DNA of 64,000 nucleotides from Erodium maritimum (taxonomy: Eukaryota > Streptophyta > Magnoliopsida > Geraniales > Geraniaceae), in NCBI GenBank assembly GCA_963921825.1, contig OY997588.1:157605618-157669617 (forward strand), in the 5' to 3' direction. Below, one piece after another: positions 23,109 to 34,610 of the stretch. The stretch's first letter is position 1. The number at the start of each line of letters is the position of its first letter. The translations under genes were made by a program, and so were the position numbers. The notes below the pieces were generated by a model. That model saw only the letters and a list, made by a program, of their open reading frames with translations. It ran no database searches and had not been told where the DNA came from.

Positions 23109-26100
23109 ATGGTGTTGCAGATGGAGACTCGGCGTCCTGATCCTCGACTTGCGACAGGGCCTAGCCGGAGCACCATTCTCAATGCTCGGTCCTCACCGGT
23201 TGATCCCCGGAGCAATACGGCGCCGAGGTTGAGGGGCGGTGATGGTGATTCGGGAAGTAATGGGTCTGAGCAGAATCAGGAGCTGGTGACCCAGTACCGA
23301 GATGCTCTCTCCGAGCTCACATTCAATTCGAAACCCATGATCTCGAACCTGACCGACATTGCTGGCGAGAATGAGCAAGCAGCCAAGGCAATTGCAGCGG
23401 CCATCTGCTCCAACATCATTGAGGTGAATGTCCTTTAATGTTCAAAATGTGAATACTTTTGGGTTGCTATTTGAAGCTTTTTGATTGAGATGTAAAGGAT
23501 TATGCATTTTAGTATTAGCTATAATGTTAGTTAGCAGTGTAAATGGTGAGCTTGGGATTAATGATACATACCTTCTGGATTTCTGTTGCTATCTTCGATC
23601 TCGTTGACGTTGAATGCTCATATGTCCCATTAAACTGTTTTCTTTTTAATTTTTTTACATTCTATATGGTGGGCTGATTTGTTGATTCTTACCAATTACC
23701 ATTAATCTAAAAGAACAAGTAATGCACACCACTTAAACAATGATAGCAAAATCTTTTCGTTTATATTATAATCCAGCCGTTTGAATCAAATTTGTGATAT
23801 TCTGGGTGGCTTACACGGTAAACACGGAAATTTCAAGCAAAGTTTACAGGTGTGTTACTGCAAATGTATGAGGGAGGTCTAGTTCCTGATACAAATTGAT
23901 TTGGTTAAATATGAGTCATGCCAATACAAACGACCCTGTAGATTCGTGCACATTCTTCAATCCTTTATACTACAGCAAAATATCTAATATATACATATGT
24001 GAGAATGAATTCAGCTTCAAAGTGATCGAGAAATTCAAATATTTGTTATTAATTTGATTCTGCAGCATAAATTGTTAACTTTCATTATTTCGTATTTCAT
24101 TTTCGGGATTCAGGAATTAAGTGTTATTTATTTAGGGGTATGTTTCCATCATGATCAAACTCTCCTGGCTAGTACTTTTTCTTCTATGCATCTACATCGG
24201 AGGTGGTTATGTGCCAGGGACCTCATGCCATTATACCTGCTTGATATTTCAAGTTGTTGAAATGTTTATTTTCTGCCCCCAAAAACTGTTACATGGCATG
24301 GGCGAACTCTTACAGGTAGATTTGATGTCAGTGGTGAATGATCTCATATGTGAGCCAACTGTACATTGATGGCACAGAATTATCCCGAGAATATGATTTG
24401 GATGTGTTCCTTAGTTGTACTTGTAGTGGATCTAGTTCTATTGGTCTGGAATAAGGTTATTCAAATCTGGAAATAGTTTTCATGTGTGAATATGTATTGT
24501 TATCTTAGAACTATAATGGTTTGCTTGTTGAAAACCGACCACTCAAGTAACTTTAAGTTCAAAGTATGAGCTGGTGTGGTTCTTACTTATCAAATACTTC
24601 TTTTGTTTTTTCCGTTTTTTTTTGTCCTTTTTTTCAAGTCTTGAAGAAAGCTATCTGGCTTTTCCAGATGTTGAGGATGAAGTTGACATGACCTATGATG
24701 TAGATATAAAAAATTGAAATAAAAGTTGCCTTATTACTTCCAAAGGGGAACTAAACTGCTGAACAACTTTAGTTTGATGAAAGCAATTTAATCCATATAT
24801 TTTTAACCAGAATAAAGAGGCTACAATTTCGACACTTAAGTGTCTTCAGCTATACTAAAGGACTGCAAATTTTCATACTGAGTTTGCATGATACTTGAAA
24901 GCTTTGGTTACTTCCATGTGCTGTTATAAGTTACTTCCATAAGCATCCTTACCATCTGATTGTGTATCTCATCATCATTATTATTGTGAGGTTCTGTCAG
25001 TATAAGTTTGGGGAATTTTTTCTTGGCCCCTATGAGCTTGTGCCGTTGCCCGCTTGCCGTGGTTCTATATGGCTGGTGCTACATTGCATTTAAATGGAAA
25101 AGGGCTCTGGCTTAAGTGTTCATAATTTTTCCACTTCAACAATGTTGCGCCGTGAAACTGTCCCCATATCAGCTGATGCCAAAAATAACTTGCAGGTACC
25201 AAGCAAGCAAAAGCTACCATCTCTCTATCTATTAGACAGTATTGTAAAAAATATTGGGAGGGATTATGTTAAGCACTTCGCCACCAGACTACCTGAGGTT
25301 AGAATTATTTTCAGTGATCATTACTAATTATGATGCACCATAGCTGTTATCATTTGCTATAATATTTTATCCTTCCCGTTTCAGGTATTTTGTAAGGCAT
25401 ATAGGCAGGTTGACCCTTCTTTACACCAGAGTATGAATCATCTCTTTGAAACTTGGAAGGGAGTCTTTCCTCCACAGTCACTTGAGATGATCAGAAAAGA
25501 ACTTGATTCCTCTCCCACCATCAATGACTCATCATCAAGGCTCGATTCACAGTCTCAACGTCCACTACATAGCATTCATGTCAACTCAAAGTGTCTGGAA
25601 AGGCAACACCTTCAGCGGTCCCGCCAAGTAAGTGTGCTTGGATTTGTAATATCATAATGTATGTTATTGCATAGGACATTGGTAAATATGGCATGTTTCT
25701 GTTACCATGTAGCTAACTGTGTTACTAAGGTTGTTTTCGTGACACTTATGGTATGGTTGGTGGTACCATTTAGTTCAATATATGTTTCAGTGGTAATAGT
25801 ATATGATTCACGACCTCTGGACAGAGCTCAGAAGATCGTGTATATTTTCATCGACTTACGGAAAACCACGTTTTGACAAAATGTGAATTTTAAACCACAA
25901 AAAAACAGTTCTGACCCGACCTTCACGTTTATTTTCACGATTCATTTGAGTCAAGAAATACATTACGTTATTTGCTATAGTCATTTTTACCTACTGTAAT
26001 TGGGCGATTCAAAAGGGTAGTTTAAAGTTCACATTTTTCAAAAGTAGTGAAGGGTAGTTTAATGAATTGTTTATCTCTTACCGCGCAAAACATTCAGCAG

Positions 26101-29100
26101 GCAAGTGGAACTTCTAGTTCAAAGATCGATGCAGAAAAAACAGCTGTTGGATATAATGAGTATAATTCTAACAATTCAGAGGATGTATCCTCAGGATCCA
26201 GAGCCAAAGGATTGAAATTAACCGGGGCTCTGGGCCATGCGTCCTCATCTGCCAGGCTGACAAGACCCTTCTCTCCTTCAAGTGTTGGGGGGTTAGATAG
26301 ACCCTTATCACATGATAGAACCCGAGCTCCGATTGATGCTTATGGAAATGACAAACGGACAAGAACTTCCAATGGGAAGCTATGGCAGAATACCGAAGAG
26401 GAAGAGTTCGACTGGGAGGATATGAATAGATCTTCCACTGCTGTCCCCTTTTTGGCTGTATGGTTCCTGAACTTGTATCTTTGCATTTTGTTTAATCAGA
26501 AGCTACTTTATGAGATGATTTGAAATCTAAATGATAGAGTTCTTTTTTGCCAAAAGTATTGTCCATTAGTTGTCTGGATAACATGAATGGTACACAATCA
26601 TCATGGTTTTGAGTTATTTGTTAACTTAGACTGTTTTTGTGTTCAAATGATTACTTATGGTGTGCCTTTTAGGGATAACCTCACTCTGCTGCACTTAAGT
26701 ATGCACATTTCTCAGTTGACTACCCATGAGTTTAAAAAGTTGAGATAATTGCAAAAATAATACCATGATGTATTCACTTTTTTTTGAACTTGTAGCTCTC
26801 CTGTTTGATAATTGCAAAAAGTTCTCTGAACTTGTCTTTTTGTTGCAATTTGTATAAAATTGTTTCAAAATGACGATTTAACCGTTCGAAATTTACATTT
26901 AAAAAAATAAATAAAGAACAAAAAATCCAAATTTTCATATCCTTTAAATTTCTTACTCTTTGTACGGTACAAATAAAAAATTGGATTTTTTTTACTTACT
27001 TTTAGATATAATTGTAAGGGTAAAATTGTCATTTTTATACAAATTACAACAAAAAGACCAGTTCAGAATACTTTTTTTTTTGCAATTATCAAAGAAGGCC
27101 ACAAGTTGCAAAAAATGAATACCTCAGGGTACTTTTGTAATTATCCCTAAAAAGTTATCTACAACCTCCTAAGTATTTATACCCTCCGTTTACCACAATT
27201 CCGTTAATCTTTTATCATAATAGCAAATTGACACGATAACACTAGTCTTAGTGATTCTCTGTGGCATTTTTGGTTTTCTTGCTTCTTTATTTCCTTGTTT
27301 GGCTCATTCTTGACCATTTCCGGAAAACTGATGTCTTAAATCGTGAACATTCTTCAGTATTTTAAATTTTGAACTCAATGAAGTCACATCCTTTTATCTT
27401 ACAAATAGAAAAAAAGATTCTTCAATCAGCTTCTACTTGGAACTAACTCTGTTACTGCAGGCTGGCCACGGATCAAGAAGTATTATTCACCAAACTATAC
27501 TGAATAAGGGTACAGGTTCATGCGATCCTCGGGAAGCTTTGAATATGGCAAGCTATAATTCTCAGGTACCATCTAGTCTCATACCTTCATCAGGTGGTGA
27601 GAAAATGGCTTCACTAGTGGGTAGGAAACTGCATAGACCCATATCTGATCTCTCAAGTATGAGTCAAGCACCCCATTTATATCCTATTCCTTTGCAGCAA
27701 AGACAGAATGGAAATAGGTTTGATTTGATTAATGTTAGTAATTTAGCTATGAATCAAGGCCCGAATGGATCTATTTTTGTAGTTCCACCCTTCAGTCACG
27801 GGTATGGCACTCAAAGACAGGGCACCATTTTGCAACCTGTTTTGGTTCAAGGTGGTCAACTACCTTTACAGATCCCAAATATGAACGGTTCCTCGTGTGT
27901 ATGGGGGACCCACTTGCCACCTTTGCCTCAGGGCCCGCCGCCCATTGCTTCACAGTCGATGCCTGCGCCTCAGAGTGCTGGCTCTGTTGTATCGAACCAA
28001 CCACCTGGAGGTGCATTATCTGGATTATTCAATACGCTGATGGCTCAAGGTCTGATCTCACTGGCAAAACAAGCACCTGTTCAGGTATGTGTTATGATAT
28101 TCCCGTGTGATTTATGCTTGGAGGAGTTGCTTTAAAACTACCCCTTGAGTCGCTCACTTACGAAAAACTACCTTTTGACAAAAAAAAATGTTGACTTTAA
28201 ACTACCCTTTTGAATCGCCGTGTTACATGAGGTAAAATGACGATAGCAGAGAACATAAAGTGTGTTTCTTGACTGTTGACTCAATTGAATTGTGAAAATA
28301 AACAAGAAGTTTGAGTCAGAACTGATTTCAAACAAAAGGGTACTTTAAAGTTCACATTCTGTCAAAAGGTAGTTTTAAGAAATTTTCCCTTGTCCTTTTT
28401 AAGTATTTGGAAAAACATCAGTTACATACCCACTTTGACCTTTCGTTATCAATAACACACCGTAAAGGTCAGTGCATATCAATAACATACTATCACCTGA
28501 AAATGTGGGTTTTGCATCAATACCACCTGATTTCGGGCCAAAACACCCCGAAATTTCGGCCGAAAACCCAATTTTTGAGGTGATAGTGTGTTATTGATAC
28601 GCACTGACGGTGTGATATTGATAAACAAAGGTCAAAGTGGGTGTGGTAATGAAGTAACCCCTAAGTATTTCTATTCTGGAACCTCATGACCATTGATTCA
28701 TTTCTCTAGGATTCTGTAGTAATCGAATTTGATGCTGATCTTCTTAAAGTGCGCCACGAGTCTGCAATAAGTGCCCTATACGCCGAACTTCCAAGACAAT
28801 GTACAACATGCGGCCTTCGGTTCCAGTGCCAGGAAGTGCACCGGAGTCATATGGACTGGCACGTGACCAAGAACCGGATGGCTAAGAACCGCAAGCAGAA
28901 GCTTTCACGTACGTGGTTTGTGAGTACTGATATGTGGCTCAGTGGTGCAGAGGCATTGGGAAGTGATGCAGTACCTGGGTTTTTGCTCACTGAGACTGTT
29001 GTGGAAACGAAGAATGATGAAGAAATGGCTGTGCCTGCTGATGAGGATCAGGATGCCTGTGCATTGTGTGGAGAGACTTTTGACGATTTTTATAGTGATG

Positions 29101-30462
29101 AAACCGAAGAGTGGATGTACAAGGGGGCTATCTACATGAATGCACCGGATGGGGACACAACAGGCTTGGATAGGTCTCAGTTGGGTCCAATAGTACATGT
29201 TAAATGCAGGAGCCATGGACAAGATGGAGGGGTATGCATTTCTTATCTGATCTCCTTTCGATTTTGTTGCTTCGTTGGTAATCCAATTCAATGTGTTTTT
29301 TTTTTCGCATTAGGATTTAGGGAAACCGTTATCTGCACTCTCTCGACGATCTTTGATTCTCAAAAACACCCCTTAAAGATGAGGGGTTATCATTACACAC
29401 TCACTTTTCGTTAATAATCAAAAACCCACGGGTTCACACTTAATTGGTGATGGTTTTATCAAGAACACACTGTCACTTTTAGTTATTAATCAAAAACCCA
29501 CCGCCGTTCTATCCAACAAAATACTCTCTTTCGGGTAAAGTGGTAGGAACTGAGGCCAGTGCGTCCGGGTTCACACTGAATAGGTGATGCTTTTATCAGG
29601 AACACACTGTCACATTTTTCATTTATCAGTGGGTTTTTTGGAACAAAATGAACAAAATCCTTCTTAATCGGGTTTAGGGTGACCAAGATACGTATGCTGA
29701 TGCTCTTTTTTTCTTGCTTACGAGCAATGAAGTAAAAATTGTGCTTTTAGTGTGGAGTATTCTGTAGTTTCGTCATGGCTCCTATCTCTTGTGTTTCAGC
29801 CAAACAAATATGAAATCCTTCTTAATTGTGTTTTTAGGGTGACCAAGATATTGCGTGGATGATATCATAAACTTCTACAAATGTTGATGTTTAAGGTTTG
29901 GGCTAATTTTCAAACACTACCCTAAAGTATTGTCCACAAACGAAAAACTACCTAAACTTTTGTCCACGCTTTTAGACTACACTAAAGTTTTGTCCACCGA
30001 CTTCCGTTTGAAAAACTTAACAGATTAAGTGTCAAAAACTACCCTAAAGTATTGCCCACACAACTATAGAATGCATTATGAATTGCCCACACAACTTTAG
30101 AATGCATTATGTATTGCCCATAAATCTATTGAATCCGCGAAGAACTGCCCAGACCATTCATTCTGAATATTCATCACAATTTCTCCCTGTTACATTTTTC
30201 ATGGAAGTTGCTGGACAAAACTTTAGTGTAGCCTAAAAGCGTGGACAAAATTTTAGGTAGTTTTTTGTTTGTGGAAAATACTTTAGGGTAGTTTTTGAAA
30301 ACTAACCCGGTTTTTGTCTGGTTCTTAGTGCATAATGTGGTTTGCATGACTTGCTTGCTGTTGAAGGTAACTATTCGGGGTTTACTTCTCATCACCTTCT
30401 CTCTCTGTGATCTGCAGGAAGAAACCGATGAAGGTAGTCAAAGAAAACGCAGAAGAAGCTGA
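23109..30462 (+). CDS. Pcf11-similar pre-mRNA 3'-end processing factor (PCFS), 7 coding exons
   Basis: Nuclear cleavage/polyadenylation factor of the Pcf11 type. Coding exons: 23109-23423, 25196-25297, 25385-25627, 26101-26457, 27461-28084, 28710-29231, 30418-30462; all introns GT-AG and all in phase 0, giving about 735 aa. Exons 1-3 encode the RNA polymerase II CTD-interacting domain ([42 protein letters not shown]). Exon 4 carries the acidic [11 protein letters not shown] segment typical of PCFS proteins. Exon 5 is Pro/Ser/Gln-rich linker. Exon 6 holds two C2H2-like fingers: [21 protein letters not shown] and a CALCGETF...VHVKC unit. Exon 7 ends in RKRRRS. Uncertain points: the start (23109 or 23121), the exon 4 acceptor (26098 or 26101) and donor (26442 or 26457), and whether a short exon is missed. 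Arabidopsis PCFS4 promotes alternative polyadenylation of FCA; which paralogue this matches is not settled. A spliced 3' UTR exon may start near 30570. Confidence 0.9.
25800..26062. mobile_element. MITE (GTAGTTTAAAGTTCACATTTT family) in PCFS intron 3
   Basis: The right half reads AAAGGGTAGTTTAAAGTTCA and the left half contains TACGGAAAACCACGTTTTGACAAAATG in inverted relation. A fuller copy lies at 28125-28390 in intron 5 of the same gene. Ends at about 10 bp precision. Confidence 0.6.
26743..27148. mobile_element. Foldback MITE (GATAATTGCAAAAA family) in PCFS intron 4
   Basis: The left end GATAATTGCAAAAATAATACC and the right end, finishing GGTACTTTTGTAATTATCCC, are inverted copies. Inner arms share TTTGTTGCAATTTGTATAAA and its inverse. 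Relatives in this window are at 245-335, 16300-16474, 36384-36435, 59325-59432 and 59868-60144. Confidence 0.75.
28125..28390. mobile_element. Foldback MITE in PCFS intron 5 (first)
   Basis: The left end AAAACTACCCCTTGAG with AAAAACTACCTTTTGACAAAA is mirrored by the right end TGTCAAAAGGTAGTTTTAAG. Same family as 25800-26062. Confidence 0.7.
28400..28670. mobile_element. Foldback MITE with 9-bp target duplication in PCFS intron 5
   Basis: The element at 28409-28661 has inverted ends sharing CCCACTTTGACCTTT and is flanked by the 9-bp direct repeat TAAGTATTT (28400-28408 and 28662-28670). The right end, read inverted, is GGGGTTACTTCATTACCACA. A 9-bp duplication points to the Mutator-like superfamily. 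Its interior holds a palindrome centred on GAAATTTCGG. Confidence 0.8.
29308..29690. mobile_element. Decayed MITE copies in PCFS intron 6
   Basis: Words such as GACGATCTTTGATTCTCAAAAA, CCCCTTAAAGATGAGGGGTT and AACACACTGTCAC match the family at 37983-38257. The stretch around 29400-29640 repeats the segment TGGTTTTATCAAGAACACAC with variation, so two copies or an internal duplication may be present. Confidence 0.5.
29896..30311. mobile_element. Foldback MITE (CCCTAAAGTATTGTCC family) in PCFS intron 6
   Basis: The left end GGGCTAATTTTCAAACACTA leads into CCCTAAAGTATTGTCCACAAA. The right end is the inverse, finishing GGGTAGTTTTTGAAAACTAA. A better preserved copy is at 38829-39235 and a partial one at 35240-35457. 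Confidence 0.75.
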
Positions 30463-30699
30463 TCAGATCAGCTTTCAGATTGTAACTCAAAGCTTGTAGC
30501 TTCATGTCAGAATCACTTATGTTGTTGTTTCCAATATATATGTGCTGTCTGTTTTAACCATTTTGCAGGACATGTTCATGGCAGAATTTGCTTCAACCAG
30601 ATCAGCTCGATCTCTCGACAAGGCCAAAGATCAAAGCGGAAATTCAATTCGCCAACTTGGGTAGGCTTGATGGTCAAAGAGCTCTCATCTCTTTTGGGG

Positions 30700-31880
30700 T
30701 TTGCTGTTAGAATGTGATTTTTCCGCTTTCTTACTGATGAAAAAATCAACTCTGTTTCACAGTTTTGTAATCACTATAATTTTGTTCAGTAAGCATGAGT
30801 TTATTATTATATTTTTTTGCTAAACTTGTGTTATTTTATTGTTTATTAGTTGAATTTTGCAAAATCTGAAGTGACCGACAAAACAATTGGTGCCGTTTAA
30901 TTTAATTTATTTTGGGATTGGACGGCTTATTTTCATGGCTGTGATTGACTTGTATAAAGCATTGTTCACCAATTATCTTGTCTGTGTTCACCTATTTTTA
31001 GTGCTTTTCACGACATACATATGGATCATCTACATAATATAGAATTATATAATGTTTTCTATTTATTGGTTATTTAATAAAAAATGATTGTCGGTAAAAT
31101 CAAAGACTATTCTTTTTTCAACGATTGGGATATGTGACATGTCTTGAGTGATTGATTTTAGAACGGGGCGATGATTGGATCGTCGATATCAAAGAGTGAT
31201 TATCAACAATAAACAAAAAATCTCATTCAAGTGAAGCCGGTTATCTATGTTCCCCGATTTTTTAGTCTTCTAGCCGAGCTTCTCGGTATCTTATTATACC
31301 TCGAATAATAATAAATCCCTTCCGTAGATATGTTTCTTTTTCATGATATACATGTAAAATTATCCACAAAAAGAAAAAAAAATCAATTACGTTTATTATT
31401 TACTGGTCACTTAATTAATACAACTTAGTATATTTTTTTGAAAAAAAATACAACCTATCATTTTCTATTTTAAATAAATTTGTCGGTTCCTAAAAACATA
31501 TATTATTTGGTAGCCTACGTAATTGGTTCTATGGACTACTAACTTGACTAGAATAATAATAAATAAATAACATAAATACAAATTCTACTATTAATTTGAA
31601 TTCTAATCATCAGACTAAACTCAGCTTAGCAACCATACCATTTTTTTTTTTGATAAAAGCAACCATACCATTATTTTCTTATTGAAGAAGAAAGGAATTT
31701 AATATTATTTCTCTTTATTTATTTATCATAAAATCCTAAAAAATATATATTATTTAAATTCAGTCAGTGTTTTGAATTGCACGTGATAATTAGCAGCTTT
31801 GCTTCTGAACCATATTTATTTAATTTCGTGTATTTGTGTAAAATATCGCGTATTTCTCTCCACACGCCTCTCGGATTTCC
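30700..31880. other. Intergenic DNA between PCFS and ELO genes
   Basis: AT-rich sequence with no gene or clear element. It contains the PCFS 3' flank and the upstream promoter region of the ELO-like gene. A T-run followed by GATAAAAGCAACC near 31640 weakly resembles a LINE tail. Confidence 0.5.
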
Positions 31881-31885
31881 GTACC

Positions 31886-31893
31886 TATAAATA
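31886..31893 (+). promoter_or_regulatory. Probable TATA box of the ELO-like gene
   Basis: TATAAATA lies 119 bp upstream of the ATG at 32012, a spacing that gives a 5' UTR of roughly 90 nt. The upstream in-frame extension (to 31919) has no ATG and covers this leader, so it is taken as UTR. Confidence 0.6.
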
Positions 31894-32011
31894 TCCCTTT
31901 TAATTTTCCTTCTCCGTATTGACTTTCCCGGAAAATCCTGCATTTATTTTCCTAGCAGCCAAACAGAGGAGAAAATTGAAAATTGAGTACAGTTCAGTTG
32001 TTGATGAGATC

Positions 32012-32854
32012 ATGGCACAGAGTTTGAACTATTGGCTATCGGAGCACCCGTCGATCGTGACCTTCCGGTGGAGCCACGCCCACTCCTGGGGCTCCACGTG
32101 GTCCTTCCTCTTCACCTCAATCGCCGGTTACGTCACCGCCGCCGTGCTCCTCCACCTCCTCCTCTCCCTCTTCCGGCGCCGCCGTCCCGTCCCCCTCGGC
32201 CCCGTCCCCGCCGTCCACAGCCTCGTCCTCGCCCTCGCCTCCGCCGTGGTCTTCGTCGGCATCCTCCTCTCCGCCGCCGCCGAGATCCGCGACACGCGGT
32301 GGTTCTGGCGCCGCACGAAGACGGCGACGCCGTTCCAGTGGCTCCTCTGCTTCCCGCTCGGCACGCGCCCCTCGGGGCGCGTCTTCTTCTGGTCGTACGT
32401 CTTCTACCTCTCCCGGTTCCTCCACCTGCTCCGCACCTTCTTCTCCGTCCTCCGGCGGCGCCGCCTCTCCCTCTTCCAGATCTCGAACCAGTCGATCCTG
32501 CTGTTCATGTCGTTCCTCTGGCTGGAGTACTCGCAGTCGTTCCAGGTCCTGGCGATCCTCCTGATGACGCTGCTGTACGCCGTCGTTTACGGCTACCGGT
32601 TCTGGACGGCGGTGGGGCTGCCGAGCGCGTGCTTCCCGTTCGTGCTCAATTGCCAGGTGGTGCTCCTGGGGTGCAATCTGGTGTGCCACTTTGGTGTGCT
32701 GCTGGTCCACCTGATGAAGGGTGGGAGTGGTGGTGGAGGCTGCAATGGGATTGGAGCTTGGGGGTTCAATTCTGTGCTCAATGCTGCTATTTTGTTGCTC
32801 TTCGTGAAGTTCTATCTCAGCAATTACAGGAATCACAAGCTTAAGCAAATCTAG
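32012..32854 (+). CDS. ELO/GNS1-SUR4 family membrane protein (At1g75000-like), 280 aa
   Basis: Intronless gene for a polytopic ER-type membrane protein. ELO proteins are condensing enzymes that elongate very-long-chain acyl-CoAs. Seen here: about seven hydrophobic segments; FRWSHAHSWGSTWSFL near the N-terminus; WLLCFPLGTRPSGRVFFWSY; SFLWLEYSQSFQVLAILL; YAVVYGYRFWTAVGLP; and a terminal Lys-containing NHKLKQI that could be an ER-retrieval signal. The HxxHH box that defines catalytic ELOs should lie just before SFLWLEYSQ, but that place reads SNQSILLF, so the canonical active-site histidines are missing. As I recall, the Arabidopsis At1g75000 clade is similar, so this may be a clade trait rather than decay. 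Its enzymatic role is therefore uncertain. The coding sequence is very GC-rich up to about 32700. Confidence 0.88.
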   Translation: MAQSLNYWLSEHPSIVTFRWSHAHSWGSTWSFLFTSIAGYVTAAVLLHLLLSLFRRRRPVPLGPVPAVHSLVLALASAVVFVGILLSAAAEIRDTRWFWRRTKTATPFQWLLCFPLGTRPSGRVFFWSYVFYLSRFLHLLRTFFSVLRRRRLSLFQISNQSILLFMSFLWLEYSQSFQVLAILLMTLLYAVVYGYRFWTAVGLPSACFPFVLNCQVVLLGCNLVCHFGVLLVHLMKGGSGGGGCNGIGAWGFNSVLNAAILLLFVKFYLSNYRNHKLKQI

Positions 32855-33478
32855 TAAGCTACTACATCAAACCCTTTTTCCCATTTCTAATTCTTTTCAA
32901 AATATTAATCATGATTTGTTTCAGCTATTTATGTATTTTCAATGATACAGCTCTTAGCATTCTTGTGATTGCATTGCCTGTAAATTGCAATAATAGCTCC
33001 ACTTAAGGTACAAATCCTACTAGGTATCATTTTAACTTTACATAAATCTCATTGATCGTGGCATGCATTAGCTGATTGGGTCGAAATCATTAGGCTGAAA
33101 TGAAAAGTATTGATCCAAACAGCAGCAATCAAGTAAAGATGAATAGAAAGTGATGGTTTTGGTATTATTGGGAATTTGGAAACAGGAGTCTCTGTCTACT
33201 TTACGTGGAAGAATCGTCTGCTTCTCATATTCCATTCATTTTGTTGGACTTTTCTGATCAAATTCGAAACCCAGCCAGATTTACCCACACATGCCCTTTT
33301 GTTGTCTTGCTTTTTGACAATTCCTGCGTTCTTGTGAATGGTTATTCTCGTCCCCTTGTAGAAGAAACAGAAACCTAATCATTAGTACCCTCTGTTCCAT
33401 CGGGGACACATGGAGATTTACCCAGAAAATCCTTTTCTTATGTTCGTTGCTTTGCATAGTTATTGATATATTGGATGG

Positions 33479-33525
33479 AATTGTGGGTATTTTTTTTCTG
33501 ATAAGCTCGAAAATTGTGGGTATTT
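33479..33525 (-). mobile_element. 19-bp LINE-tail insertion with 14-bp target duplication
   Basis: The direct repeat AATTGTGGGTATTT (33479-33492 and 33512-33525) encloses 19 bp that read, on the minus strand, TTCGAGCTTATCAGAAAAA. An A-tail preceded by ATCAG, bounded by a 14-bp duplication, fits an extremely short target-primed retroposition product. Confidence 0.6.
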
Positions 33526-34424
33526 CAAAGATCGATTTGATGTGATATTGTTAGGTAGGAGTTCGTTTTGGGTTGATGATCTTAATGAATGAGTTGGTTG
33601 TAAATTTAGAGTGAGAGATGGAAATTGAAAGAAGGTGTCAGGAAGTAGGTGAGAGAAGGATGGAGGATGTTCTTAAGAATCTTTTCTACAAAGTTTGTTT
33701 CAATTTTCATTACATTTCCCCGAGAACTAAACATATCATTGGATAAGTATTCAGCTGGACTCTGCTTGTGCTTGATTTGGGCATTCAATGGAACAGTTAC
33801 TTGTGATCTTATTTGCCATCTATTTTGATTACTGAAGTGTGAGAAACAGATGCAAAATTATAATGTGTCAACTCTTTTCATGTTCATTCAATGTCTTATA
33901 GATATATCCATTCATTCATTAAAAGTTGGCTGATCTCTCCTATGGATATATTTCTCTTATGCAGGTGGGAAATGCAAATATTGTAAGAAGTATATCGTCT
34001 AAGTTAGGCTTCTGTACCAGAGAAGGTGCTTGTTCCTAAAACCAAAGGTTTTGTGTTTGCTTGGAAACGGGCTCTTTGGATGCAGGTACTGTTCACATTC
34101 TTCTGGCATAAGTGGCTATTCGGTCTGTTACTACTAACTATACCTTGTAAATTTAAATACATCGTAATCGTACTATCTGAAAGAACTTTAATTTAGATGT
34201 GATCATCATGATTATTCTTAACAAAATTCTCTTGCAAGGGTAAAAATACGCAATTCCTTGTTTCTGTTGCAATGATCACTTGCTACTCATTTTAGCTTCG
34301 GTTTCTTCTGCTCTGTAATCCTCCCCATCGACGTACGACTTCACCAAGTTGTCTATGTAAACCTCTGAAATGCCATTCAATCCTCATTCTGTCATCATTC
34401 CCAATCAACATGAAGTATATCATT

Positions 34425-34610
34425 TACCAAAGCTTACATGTCCAACTGGTCAGGCACTTGAACTTGGTTCCTTGGGATCGGGTTCAAGTCCTAATAGCGG
34501 TACCTTCTCCCACCTTTATCATCTATTTCTCCAACTCCTGTTCGGCCCCTCTCTCTCCCAACTTCCCTCGCGCCTCTTCCTCAAGGTGGGAGGTCTAGTT
34601 TAATGGATGC
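34425..34610 (+). repeat. SINE-like segment with tRNA-type B box
   Basis: GGTTCAAGTCC at about 34485 matches a tRNA B-box, and TGGTCAGGCAC about 40 bp upstream could be a weak A box. The following pyrimidine-rich stretch would be the SINE body. Acceptor pairing for a real tRNA is absent, and no target duplication was found. Confidence 0.3.

Noticed and set aside
31919-32011. N-terminal extension of the ELO-like frame
   Set aside because: No ATG; it covers the 5' leader just after a good TATA box, and the family N-terminus starts at 32012.
32032-32844. 270-codon Pro/Arg-rich frame and the antisense 243-codon frame over the ELO-like gene
   Set aside because: Both are shadows of the GC-rich ELO-like frame, which has the membrane segments and family motifs.
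34425-34500. Possible tRNA gene
   Set aside because: A B-box-like sequence is present but acceptor and anticodon stems do not pair; kept only as a SINE-like segment.
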